From Bacteroidales bacterium (GTDB lineage: Bacteria > Bacteroidota > Bacteroidia > Bacteroidales > JAADGE01), in assembly GCA_029932445.1 (NCBI GenBank), contig JAOZQB010000001.1, forward strand, positions 1-35,455: 35,455 bases of DNA. Reading direction: 5' to 3'. The notes under the pieces were generated by a model. The model made no database searches and was not told the DNA's origin. It was given only the letters and a program-made list of their open reading frames with translations. A program made the translations under genes and the position numbers. Below are positions 1-6,998 of the stretch, in pieces (the first letter of the stretch is position 1; each line of letters starts with the position of its first letter).

Positions 1-914
1 TCACTTAAATTGTTTTCAATAATTATTTCCAAACTTGCAAGTGCTCCGGCAGCAGAAACGGGATGTCCGCCAAATGTGGTTATATGTCCCAATGCAGGAT
101 TGAAAGTTAATGTTTTCATAATTTCCGTATCGGCAACAAAAGCTCCGATCGGCATTCCGCCGCCCATGCCTTTGGCAATGCAAATAATATCGGGTACAAT
201 GTCGTAATGCTCAAAGGCAAAAAGTTTTCCGGTTCGTCCGAAACCGGTTTGAATTTCATCAATAATTAAAAGTGTGCCGGTTTCATCACAGTGTTTTCGC
301 AGAGCTTTCATAAAATCATAATCTGCGGGAACAATGCCGCCTTCCGCTTGTATTGCTTCAATAACAACGGCTGCCGTATGTTCGGTAATTTTGCTTATTT
401 GAGAAACATCATTAAAATCAAGAAAAGAAATTCCCGGGATCAAAGGCCTGAAGGCCTGCGTTAAGTTTTCATCGTTCATCAAACTCAATGCACCGTGTGT
501 ACTGCCGTGATACGCATTTTTAAAGGCGATAATTTCCGGTTTCCCTGTGTATCGTTTAGCCAATTTCATAGCTCCTTCTATTGCTTCACTACCGGAATTT
601 ACAAAGTAAACGGCATTTAATTTTTCAGGAAGTTGTTGTGTCAGTAATTCGGCAAATTTCACTTGCGGGTTTTGAATGTACTCGCCGTAAACCATCAAAT
701 GCATGTATTTATCAAGCTGGTCTTTAACGGCTTTTATAACTTTCGGGTGACGATGTCCCACATTACTTACCGATACTCCCGAAACCAAATCGATATATTT
801 TTTGCCTTTATTGTCGTACATATAAATGCCTTCGGCTTTAACAATTTCAAGAGCCATAGGGTTTTGAGATGTTTGACCGACATGTTGAAAAAAAATTTGT
901 CTGTGAGAAATCAT
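1..914 (-). CDS. Class III PLP-dependent aminotransferase (partial, C-terminus off the left edge)
   Basis: About 304 residues are visible, starting at the ATG at 914 on the minus strand; the C-terminal part lies outside the window (the family is usually about 400 residues). Reading the minus strand gives the family hallmarks in order: an N-terminal GHRHP segment, a NSGSEA phosphate-binding motif, an AYHGST segment, the DEIQTGFGRTG motif holding the aspartate that contacts the PLP pyridine nitrogen, then AKGMGGGMPIGA with the Schiff-base lysine, and TFGGHP. The family transfers amino groups from ornithine, acetylornithine, 4-aminobutyrate or similar omega-amines to 2-oxoglutarate. The exact substrate cannot be told; ArgD- or RocD-like are both possible. 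It starts two bases after the trmH stop, so the two are probably co-transcribed. Confidence 0.9.
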   Translation of the reverse strand, partial: MISHRQIFFQHVGQTSQNPMALEIVKAEGIYMYDNKGKKYIDLVSGVSVSNVGHRHPKVIKAVKDQLDKYMHLMVYGEYIQNPQVKFAELLTQQLPEKLNAVYFVNSGSEAIEGAMKLAKRYTGKPEIIAFKNAYHGSTHGALSLMNDENLTQAFRPLIPGISFLDFNDVSQISKITEHTAAVVIEAIQAEGGIVPADYDFMKALRKHCDETGTLLIIDEIQTGFGRTGKLFAFEHYDIVPDIICIAKGMGGGMPIGAFVADTEIMKTLTFNPALGHITTFGGHPVSAAGALASLEIIIENNLS

Positions 915-916
915 GA

Positions 917-1591
917 TTACTTTATTTTTTTCGTAAGAAATTTTTCAATAATTAAATCTGATTTTTTAATGCTTTGCTTCAACCATTCTAAAATAATCGT
1001 ATTTTGCTCATCTTCAGAAAGTTTGAATTTGATATCAGATTGTCTTAATTTTAATGATAAATGATGCAAAATAACGGCTGCCGAAACGGAGATATTAAAA
1101 CTTTCGGTAAAACCAAACATCGGAATTTTCAGGAATTCATCGGCATTTTCCATTGCAATGTTACTTAATCCGGGTTGTTCCGAACCGAACATTAATGCAA
1201 ATTTCCCTTTGCTTATATCAAAATCTTCTAAATTTACGTCATCATTGTGAGGTGTTGTCGCAATAATGCGGTATCCTTTTTTTTTAAGTGCATTAATTGT
1301 GCTGAGCGTATTATTTTCGGCTTCATTATATTTATATAAATTCAACCATTTTGAAGAACCGAGTGCCACATCAGGATTCACCTTATATTCATTTTCGTTT
1401 TCAATAATATGAACATCCTGCACACCGAAACAATCGCAAGAACGCAGAACAGCACTGGCATTGTGCGGTTGGAAAATATCTTCCAAAACCACGGTCATGT
1501 ATCGGGTTCTGTCTTTTATAATTTTATTGAACAAAGAAAAACGTTCGGGAGTAATAACTTTACTTAAATATGAGATTAATTCTTCAGTCAT
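917..1591 (-). CDS. trmH: tRNA (guanosine-2'-O)-methyltransferase, SpoU/TrmH family
   Basis: 224 residues, SPOUT-class methyltransferase that probably 2'-O-methylates G18 in the tRNA D-loop using S-adenosylmethionine. The three SpoU motifs are present: motif 1 around residues 44-56 (NASAVLRSCDCFGV, with the conserved Asn and Arg), motif 2 around 135-144 (FGSEQPGLSN) and motif 3 around 156-172 (IPMFGFTESFNISVSAAV), the last forming the trefoil knot and cofactor pocket. The N-terminal stretch ITPERFSLFNKIIKDRTRYMTVVLEDI and the C-terminal helical tail are typical of TrmH rather than of the rRNA enzyme RlmB. It is preceded by a TATCTTTG -7 box at 1609-1616 and followed after two bases by the aminotransferase. 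TrmH is the most likely assignment; another SpoU tRNA/rRNA methylase cannot be fully excluded. Confidence 0.88.
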   Translation of the reverse strand: MTEELISYLSKVITPERFSLFNKIIKDRTRYMTVVLEDIFQPHNASAVLRSCDCFGVQDVHIIENENEYKVNPDVALGSSKWLNLYKYNEAENNTLSTINALKKKGYRIIATTPHNDDVNLEDFDISKGKFALMFGSEQPGLSNIAMENADEFLKIPMFGFTESFNISVSAAVILHHLSLKLRQSDIKFKLSEDEQNTIILEWLKQSIKKSDLIIEKFLTKKIK

Positions 1592-1608
1592 TTTGTTTTA
1601 TAAAATTG

Positions 1609-1616
1609 CAAAGATA
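1609..1616 (-). promoter_or_regulatory. Bacteroidota -7 box upstream of trmH
   Basis: On the minus strand this reads TATCTTTG, matching TAnnTTTG, 17 bases before the trmH ATG. No clear TTTG -33 element is seen at the usual distance, so the call rests on the -7 box and its position between the HU terminator and trmH. Confidence 0.5.
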
Positions 1617-1642
1617 AAAAGACTGTTTAATTTATGTGAAAT

Positions 1643-1673
1643 AAAAAAAGGAATACTATCGCATTCCTTTTTT
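1643..1673 (-). terminator. Rho-independent terminator after the HU gene
   Basis: An inverted repeat with AAAAAAGGAAT and ATTCCTTTTTT arms surrounds an 8-base loop. On the minus strand it lies about 20 bases past the HU stop codon and ends in a run of Ts, so it should end HU transcription and separate it from trmH. Confidence 0.75.
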
Positions 1674-1693
1674 CAGTAAGGTGTGAGGATTAA

Positions 1694-1966
1694 TTAATTA
1701 ACTTTTCGAGTTAAATCAGTTCCTGCTTTAAATTTAACAACATTTTTAGCCGGAATGTTAATTTCTTTACCTGTTTGAGGGTTTCTTCCTTTTCTTGCTT
1801 CTCTTCTGGTTACACCAAAAGAACCGAAACCTACGAGAGCAACTCTTTCACCTTTTTTAAGTGTGCCTTCTGTTGCTTCTACAAATGCATCTAAAGCTCT
1901 TCTTGAGTCAGCTTTTGTTAATCCTGAACCTGATGCGATGGCATCAATTAATTCTGCTTTGTTCAT
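1694..1966 (-). CDS. HU-family DNA-binding protein
   Basis: 90 residues, the normal size for HU/IHF proteins: small basic dimers that bend and wrap DNA in the nucleoid. The N-terminal helical half (MNKAELIDAIASGSGLTKADSRRAL) and the beta-arm with the signature VGFGSFGVTRREARKGRNPQTG, ending in VVKFKAGTDLTRKV, are all present. The proline that intercalates into DNA sits in the RNPQTG arm tip. It has its own promoter (2011-2041) and its own terminator (1643-1673), so it is a single-gene unit. HU rather than IHF is favoured because no paired subunit gene is nearby. Confidence 0.95.
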   Translation of the reverse strand: MNKAELIDAIASGSGLTKADSRRALDAFVEATEGTLKKGERVALVGFGSFGVTRREARKGRNPQTGKEINIPAKNVVKFKAGTDLTRKVN

Positions 1967-2010
1967 AATAAAATAATTTTTTTAGTGATTAGATAATATT
2001 AATTCTTATG

Positions 2011-2041
2011 CAAATATAGATTATTTCTGGTATATAGCAAA
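2011..2041 (-). promoter_or_regulatory. Promoter of the HU gene (TTTG-19-TATATTTG)
   Basis: On the minus strand TTTG (plus-strand caaa at 2038-2041) is followed by exactly 19 bases and TATATTTG (plus-strand 2011-2018). This is a perfect Bacteroidota housekeeping-sigma promoter and predicts a leader of roughly 40 bases before the HU start codon at 1966. Confidence 0.75.
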
Positions 2042-2254
2042 TTTCAAGCACTTTTTTTTTGAAAATTATTAAATTTTAATGTCCTCTGTATCCTTTTGTT
2101 TATAGGCATTTCAGGATAAGTAGCTGAGCTATAGATTAATAGAGTAGTGATATGCTCTTTAAGGTTAATAATCAACAGAATGTGAAATTTTATACAATTT
2201 TACCGAAATTTGGTTTAAATTATCAAACGAAACAAAAAATAAAATTAAAAATAA
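2042..2254. other. Non-coding stretch between the HU and tRNA-Ser promoters
   Basis: About 210 AT-rich bases between two divergent promoters. No reading frame with coding features, no further tRNA and no long inverted repeat was seen. Confidence 0.5.
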
Positions 2255-2287
2255 TTTGTATTTTTTAAAAGATAGTTTTTATATTTG
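2255..2287 (+). promoter_or_regulatory. Promoter of the tRNA-Ser gene (TTTG-21-TATATTTG)
   Basis: TTTG at 2255-2258, a 21-base spacer and TATATTTG at 2280-2287, ending 14 bases before the mature 5' end of the tRNA. Both boxes match the Bacteroidota consensus. Confidence 0.7.
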
Positions 2288-2301
2288 CAGCCGCATTTTT
2301 A

Positions 2302-2387
2302 GGAGAGATGGCAGAGTGGTCGAATGCGGTAGTCTTGAAAACTATTGTACTCACAAGGTACCGGGGGTTCGAATCCCTCTCTCTCCG
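2302..2387 (+). tRNA. tRNA-Ser (anticodon TGA)
   Basis: 86 bases fold as a class II tRNA. The acceptor arms GGAGAGA (2302-2308) and TCTCTCC (2380-2386) pair fully. The anticodon stem GTAGT/ACTAT closes the loop CTTGAAA, giving anticodon TGA for UCA and related serine codons. A long variable arm built around GTAC...GTAC is diagnostic of tRNA-Ser. The T-arm is GGGGG-TTCGAAT-CCCTC, and the discriminator base is G2387. The CCA end is not encoded and must be added after transcription. A terminator follows directly. Confidence 0.95.
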
Positions 2388-2389
2388 CA

Positions 2390-2423
2390 AAAAAAACTCG
2401 AAACAATTGTTTCGAGTTTTTTT
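2390..2423 (+). terminator. Perfectly palindromic terminator between tRNA-Ser and fabI
   Basis: A 34-base perfect palindrome centred on CAATTG, with A-rich left and T-rich right ends. It can terminate transcription from both directions, serving the tRNA on the plus strand and fabI (stop at 2441) on the minus strand. Confidence 0.85.
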
Positions 2424-2440
2424 GTTTTTATGTACTAAAC

Positions 2441-3289
2441 TTATTCATCATAACTTTCCGGTTCTATCGGATTTTCAAGTGCTTGATTGTACATAGTCAT
2501 CGCACGCAAACTCATTCCCATACTGGAAAAACCGCCGTCATGAAATAAATTTTGCATGGTTATTTTTTTTGTCAAATCAGAAAAAAGTGTGATACAGAAA
2601 TTTGCAAATTCATCAGCATTAGCATTACCGAGAGGCGACATACGTTCCGTAAAGTCCATTAAGCCGTCAATTCCTTTTACACCGCTACCGGCAGTTGTCA
2701 TTGTCGGCGATTGAGAAATCGTATTTACACGAATTTTCTTTTCTCTTCCGTATATGTACCCGAAACTTCTTGCAATGGATTCGAGCATGGCTTTTGCATC
2801 AGCCATATCATTATATCGATATAGAGTTTTTTGTGCAGCAACATAAGATAAAGCAACGACTGAGCCCCATTCATTTATAGCATCTTTCTTTTTTGCAACT
2901 TGCAATAATTTATGAAATGAAATAGCTGAAATATCCAGTGTTTTACCTAAGAAATTATAATCAAGATTATCATAAGCTCTGCCTTTTCGAACATTTAAAG
3001 ACATTGCAACGGAATGAAGTATAAAATCAATTTTCCCTCCGAAATGTTCCATAGTTTTATCAATCAGATTTTCCAAATCTTTTACACTTGTTGCATCGGC
3101 AGGAACAACAATGGTATTGCATTTTTTTGCCAATTCATGAATTTCACCGAAACGCATCGAAACCGGTGTATTGGTTAATACAAATTCTGCACCTTCTTCA
3201 TAAGCTCTTTCCGCAACTTTCCATGCTAAAGATTTGTCGTTTAAGGCACCGAATATCAGACCTTTTTTACCTTTTAATAAATTGTACAT
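2441..3289 (-). CDS. fabI: Enoyl-[acyl-carrier-protein] reductase (NADH)
   Basis: 282 residues from the ATG at 3289; an upstream in-frame ATG at 3355 would add 22 non-conserved residues and lies before the -7 box at 3315-3322, so it is rejected. It catalyses the last step of each fatty-acid elongation cycle, reducing trans-2-enoyl-ACP with NAD(P)H. It is an SDR-fold protein: the N-terminal KGLIFGALNDKSLAWKVA is the FabI variant of the nucleotide-binding loop, and the catalytic pair Tyr-x6-Lys is visible as YNDMADAK (Tyr159, Lys166), where Tyr-x6-Lys replaces the Tyr-x3-Lys of ordinary SDR enzymes. The NTISQSPTMTTAGSGV stretch corresponds to the flexible substrate/triclosan loop. The gene stands alone, convergent with the tRNA. 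Confidence 0.95.
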   Translation of the reverse strand: MYNLLKGKKGLIFGALNDKSLAWKVAERAYEEGAEFVLTNTPVSMRFGEIHELAKKCNTIVVPADATSVKDLENLIDKTMEHFGGKIDFILHSVAMSLNVRKGRAYDNLDYNFLGKTLDISAISFHKLLQVAKKKDAINEWGSVVALSYVAAQKTLYRYNDMADAKAMLESIARSFGYIYGREKKIRVNTISQSPTMTTAGSGVKGIDGLMDFTERMSPLGNANADEFANFCITLFSDLTKKITMQNLFHDGGFSSMGMSLRAMTMYNQALENPIEPESYDE

Positions 3290-3314
3290 AATATTTTTAT
3301 TTTTATTTATGACG

Positions 3315-3322
3315 CAAAGATA
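3315..3322 (-). promoter_or_regulatory. Bacteroidota -7 box upstream of fabI
   Basis: Minus strand reads TATCTTTG, 25 bases before the chosen fabI ATG at 3289. No strong -33 element is seen. The box lies inside the longer alternative reading frame and so supports the shorter start. Confidence 0.5.
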
Positions 3323-3395
3323 ATAACAATCCGGAAATCTACTGTTTTTTAACATGTTTTAAGATTTCAGAAGTCTTAGTTTTTTTTGTCAAATA

Positions 3396-3424
3396 GTTGA
3401 ATTTGACTTTTATTTTTATTTTTG
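3396..3424 (+). promoter_or_regulatory. Probable promoter of the symporter gene
   Basis: GTTG at 3396-3399, a 17-base spacer and TATTTTTG at 3417-3424, 25 bases before the ATG at 3450. The -7 box matches TAnnTTTG; the -33 element is imperfect. Confidence 0.45.
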
Positions 3425-3449
3425 TATGAAATTCATATAAATTATTGAT

Positions 3450-5270
3450 ATGCATATTACAACTGTTGACTGGCTGATTATTGCCGTATATTTCTTGATA
3501 AGTATCAGTATCGGATTGTTTATGTCGAAACGTGCAGGAAAAGGGATGAATGATTTTTTTCTCAGCGGAAGGAAACTGCCTTGGTATATTGCCGGAACGA
3601 GTATGGTTGCAACGACTTTTGCAGCGGATACACCTCTTGCCGTTACCGAATTGGTTGCTGAACACGGAATTGCCGGGAATTGGTTGTGGTGGAATATGCT
3701 TTTAGGCGGAATGCTCACGGTATTCTTTTTTGCAAAACTTTGGAGACGAGCGGGAATTATTACCGATGCCGAATTTGTCAGTATTCGATATTCCGGAGGG
3801 GCTGCCCGATTTTTAAGAGGTTTCAGAGCCGTTTATATTGGGATTTTTATGAATACAATTGTGATTGCATGGGTCAATCTTGCAATGGTAAAAATTTTGA
3901 CGGTTATGTTTCCCGATTTAATGATATTCGGTCATTCAAGTTTTAATTTTTTGGGAATTGAAATTAGTTCACAATTAATTGCCGTTGCCGGATTAATGTT
4001 GTTTACAACGTTTTATTCAGCTCTTTCAGGGCTTTGGGGGATTTCTTTAACAGATAGTTTTCAATTTATTATTGCAATGACGGGCAGTATTATTTTAGCT
4101 GTTTTTGCCGTAAGAAATATTGATGTCGGCGGCATACAGGGTTTAAAAGAAAAATTGCCCGAATGGAGTTTTGATTTTTTCCCTTCCGTCGGTGATGCAG
4201 CTAAAAATAGTAACGACACCGGAGCTTCGGGAATTTTAAAAATGACTGTTACGGCATTCATAGCTTATCTTGGTGTACAATGGTGGTCGAGTTGGTATCC
4301 CGGTGCCGAACCCGGCGGGGGAGGTTATATTGCACAACGTATGATGTCGGCAAAAAATGAGAAACATTCGGTGCTTGCAACACTTTGGTTTCAAGTTGCT
4401 CATTATGCTTTAAGACCTTGGCCGTGGATAATTGCTGCATTTGCGGCTTTAATTCTCTATCCGGATGTCAGCGACAAAGGAGCTTCGTATGTGATGCTGA
4501 TTCGTGATTTAATGCCTGCCGGTTTGCTTGGTTTATTATTAGCAGCTTTTTTGGCGGCATATATGTCAACCATTGCTTCACAAACGGTTTGGGGAACTTC
4601 ATATATTGTGAATGATCTTTATAAACCTTTTATTAATAAAAAAGCAGATGAAAAACAATATGTTAAAGTGTCAAGAATTACGACTTTCATATTAATGATT
4701 TTAGCATTATTTATTACAACACAATTTGACAAAATCAGTGATGCATGGAAATTTGTTTTGGCAATGAGTGCCGGTATAGGATTGGTTTTGCTTTTGAGAT
4801 GGTTTTGGTGGCGGATTAATGCCTGGTCGGAAATTTCGGCAATGATTGCACCTTATATAATATATCCGATTTTAAGATATGTATTTAAATTAGATGTTTT
4901 ATCGAAAGATTTTGAATTAAGCTTAATATTAATTGTGATATGGTCAACTGTCGTATGGGTTACTGTTACATTTTTGACAAAACCTGACAGTGATGAGAAA
5001 TTACAATCATTTTACCGAAAAATACATCCGGGGGGCAGAGGGTGGCGTAAAATATCCTCAGATATGCCTGATGTTAAAGGAGATACCGGTTACGGAAGAT
5101 TGTTCGTAAATTGGTTTGCCGGAAGTATTATGGTTATGTTTGCTTTATTCGGTATCGGGAAAATAATTTTTGCTGAATATTTAACCGGCTTTGTTTTTAT
5201 TGCTGTTTCAATCCTTCTCGGATTTGTGATTTCGTATAACTTATCCAAGAATATAAATGAAAATAAATAA
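3450..5270 (+). CDS. Sodium:solute symporter family protein
   Basis: 606 residues, an integral inner-membrane protein with hydrophobic segments along almost its whole length. The first helix (VDWLIIAVYFLISISIGLFM) is followed by the loop RAGKGMNDFFLSGRKLPWYIAGTSMVATTFAADTPLA, which is typical of the SSS family (Na+ symporters for proline, pantothenate, sugars or similar solutes) and contains the small-residue-rich unwound first core helix. A second typical segment is LAAFLAAYMSTIASQTVWGTSYIVNDLY, the helix-8 region that usually carries Na+-site Ser/Thr residues. The substrate is unknown; the length and the WWSSWYPGAEPGGGGYIAQRMMSAK segment fit the broad sugar/unknown-solute branch rather than PutP. 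A GT28-like gene follows after 14 bases and is probably co-transcribed. Confidence 0.88.
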   Translation: MHITTVDWLIIAVYFLISISIGLFMSKRAGKGMNDFFLSGRKLPWYIAGTSMVATTFAADTPLAVTELVAEHGIAGNWLWWNMLLGGMLTVFFFAKLWRRAGIITDAEFVSIRYSGGAARFLRGFRAVYIGIFMNTIVIAWVNLAMVKILTVMFPDLMIFGHSSFNFLGIEISSQLIAVAGLMLFTTFYSALSGLWGISLTDSFQFIIAMTGSIILAVFAVRNIDVGGIQGLKEKLPEWSFDFFPSVGDAAKNSNDTGASGILKMTVTAFIAYLGVQWWSSWYPGAEPGGGGYIAQRMMSAKNEKHSVLATLWFQVAHYALRPWPWIIAAFAALILYPDVSDKGASYVMLIRDLMPAGLLGLLLAAFLAAYMSTIASQTVWGTSYIVNDLYKPFINKKADEKQYVKVSRITTFILMILALFITTQFDKISDAWKFVLAMSAGIGLVLLLRWFWWRINAWSEISAMIAPYIIYPILRYVFKLDVLSKDFELSLILIVIWSTVVWVTVTFLTKPDSDEKLQSFYRKIHPGGRGWRKISSDMPDVKGDTGYGRLFVNWFAGSIMVMFALFGIGKIIFAEYLTGFVFIAVSILLGFVISYNLSKNINENK

Positions 5271-5284
5271 TTCTTTTCGGAAAT

Positions 5285-6370
5285 TTGAATAAAGAAAAAA
5301 CAAACATATTGATTGCCCCTTTAAATTGGGGTTTGGGACATGCCGTCAGAGATATTCCCCTCATTTATGATTTGCTTAAGAATAAATTTGAAGTTATTAT
5401 AGGAGGTGAAGGGCAATCCGGCGAACTGTTGAAGAACGAATTTCCCGAGCTTCAATATATTGAAATACAGTCGTTTAAAATAAAATATCCGAAGAATCAA
5501 TTTTTTATTTTGAAACTATTATTCCAAATTCCGAAAATTTTCATCGGTATTATCGGGGAACACAGACATTTACAAAATATTATTGATAAATACGAAATTG
5601 ATATTATTATTTCCGATAACCGTTACGGGTTATATTCCGATAAAATACCGTCTGTTTTTATAACGCATCAAGTTTTTCCGGCTTTGCCGAAGTCATTAAA
5701 GATTTTCGAAAAAATAATTTATAAAAGTCATCGAAAACGAATTGATAAATTTGAGAAATGTTTAATTCCTGATTTTGAAGGCAAAATTAATCTTTCCGGT
5801 GATTTATCGCATAAATATAAGTTTTCCGAAAATTATCATTTCATCGGAATTTTATCTCAGTTTGAAAAAGATGATATTGAAACCGCTGATTATAAATATG
5901 ATATAGCAGTAATTATTTCCGGACCCGAGCCGCAAAGAAGCATTTTTGAAGAAAAAATTACGGAACAAATTTTACAATTCGGAAAAAAAGCAATTTTAAT
6001 TTCAGGATTACCCGAGACTTCTATCCGAAAACAAGTTGAAAATTTAACAATTGTGAATCATCTTTCAAGAGCAGAAATGCAAGATGTAATTGTAAATTCC
6101 GAAATTATAATAAGTCGTTCCGGTTATACAACAATAATGGATTTGGTTAAGCTTCAAAAAAAGGCCGTTCTGATACCCACTCCCGGACAAACGGAACAAG
6201 AGTATTTTTCTGATTATCTGAAAGATAAAACGATGTTTGTTTTCAGGAAACAAAATAATTTTGATCTGAATAATGCTGTAAGTGAATTAAAAACATTAAA
6301 TCCGGATTTTAAAAAAATCTCAAACTTAGATTGCAATAGTTTTATAAATATCATAAAATCATTGAAATAA
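5285..6370 (+). CDS. Glycosyltransferase family 28 / MurG-like protein
   Basis: 361 residues, GT-B fold. The N-terminal domain starts ILIAPLNWGLGHAVRD, resembling the glycine-rich loop with GxGHxxR of MurG and diacylglycerol glucosyltransferases. The C-terminal domain contains SRSGYTTIMDLVKLQKKAVLIPTPGQTEQEYFSDYL, matching the nucleotide-sugar binding region in which the conserved acidic and Gln residues contact the donor. It is not MurG itself: the length and N-terminus differ and no cell-wall genes surround it. The start codon is TTG at 5285; no ATG lies near the conserved N-terminus. The acceptor is unknown; glycolipid or envelope glycan synthesis is an inference. Confidence 0.8.
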   Translation: MNKEKTNILIAPLNWGLGHAVRDIPLIYDLLKNKFEVIIGGEGQSGELLKNEFPELQYIEIQSFKIKYPKNQFFILKLLFQIPKIFIGIIGEHRHLQNIIDKYEIDIIISDNRYGLYSDKIPSVFITHQVFPALPKSLKIFEKIIYKSHRKRIDKFEKCLIPDFEGKINLSGDLSHKYKFSENYHFIGILSQFEKDDIETADYKYDIAVIISGPEPQRSIFEEKITEQILQFGKKAILISGLPETSIRKQVENLTIVNHLSRAEMQDVIVNSEIIISRSGYTTIMDLVKLQKKAVLIPTPGQTEQEYFSDYLKDKTMFVFRKQNNFDLNNAVSELKTLNPDFKKISNLDCNSFINIIKSLK

Positions 6371-6403
6371 TATTTCCCGAAACTTAATTTTACTTGCATT
6401 TCC

Positions 6404-6434
6404 TTTGCAGATTAAAACATATTGCTTAACTTTG
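6404..6434 (+). promoter_or_regulatory. Promoter of the rimP-nusA-infB operon (TTTG-19-TAACTTTG)
   Basis: TTTG at 6404-6407, a 19-base spacer and TAACTTTG at 6427-6434, both on consensus. Transcription would begin near 6440, leaving a leader of about 58 bases that includes the hairpin at 6464-6482. Confidence 0.72.
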
Positions 6435-6463
6435 CAGCCGAAAATGAGGATAAGAAGAAATTG

Positions 6464-6482
6464 AGGGGACTGACAGTCCCCT
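6464..6482 (+). promoter_or_regulatory. GC-rich leader hairpin upstream of rimP
   Basis: AGGGGACTG and CAGTCCCCT are perfect inverted 9-mers separated by one base, so 7-8 pairs can form around a short loop. It sits in the transcribed leader, 16 bases before the TTG start codon, and is followed by the T-rich TGTTTTATT. It could act as a weak terminator/attenuator or hide the start region; which of these applies cannot be decided by eye. Confidence 0.6.
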
Positions 6483-6498
6483 GTTTTATTGAATAAAT

Positions 6499-6987
6499 TT
6501 GAAGTACTCTAAAGAAAATATTATTAAACTGTCTGAAAATATTATGAAATCGGAAATTGAAGATTTTACCGATAAAGATATTTTTATAACAGATGTGAAA
6601 ATCTCGGGAGATAACAGAATAACGGTTCTGATTGATAGCTTTGAAGGCATAAAAATAAAAGATTGTGCCAAATTGAGTAAAAAAATTGAAAGTAAATTAG
6701 ACCGTGAAAATGAAGATTTTGAACTTGTTGTATCTTCAGCAGGCATGGATAATCCTTTCACCGTTCATAAACAATATGAAAAAAATAAAGGTAAATTGAT
6801 TAAGGTCTTAACATCGGATGGTGAAAAAATTAAAGGTAAATTAATTTCTGTTTTTGAAACTGAAATTGAAATTGAACCGGAGATTAAAAAGAATAAAAAA
6901 AATAAAACAAAAACTGAAACAATAAAAGAAAATTTAACTGTGGCATTTAGCCGAATAAAAGAAGCTAAAATTGTTATAACGTTTTAA
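6499..6987 (+). CDS. rimP: Ribosome maturation factor RimP
   Basis: 162 residues. RimP binds the free 30S subunit and helps its late assembly. The N-terminal alpha/beta domain shows FITDVKISGDNRITVLIDSFEGIKIKDCAKLSKKIE and ELVVSSAGMDNPF (the family has SPG or SAG here), and the C-terminal SH3-like domain follows with GKLIKVLTSDGEKIKGKLISV. A Lys/Asn-rich insert (KKNKKNKTKTET) lies near the end, as in many AT-rich Bacteroidota. The start is a TTG at 6499: a TGA lies in frame at 6490-6492 and the next ATG (6544) would remove conserved sequence. The stop is 11 bases before nusA, and the gene order rimP-nusA-infB is the ancient bacterial one. Confidence 0.93.
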   Translation: MKYSKENIIKLSENIMKSEIEDFTDKDIFITDVKISGDNRITVLIDSFEGIKIKDCAKLSKKIESKLDRENEDFELVVSSAGMDNPFTVHKQYEKNKGKLIKVLTSDGEKIKGKLISVFETEIEIEPEIKKNKKNKTKTETIKENLTVAFSRIKEAKIVITF

Positions 6988-6998
6988 TACATAGTGAA

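Noticed and set aside
10..207. Plus-strand reading frame at the left edge, and another at 663-1064
   Set aside because: Both are antisense to the aminotransferase and trmH, whose conserved motifs are unmistakable on the minus strand.
2256..2548. Three overlapping plus-strand reading frames around the tRNA
   Set aside because: They run through the tRNA-Ser gene and its terminator; no protein-like composition.
3339..3718. Minus-strand frames upstream of fabI
   Set aside because: They overlap the start of the symporter gene antisense and show no conserved features.
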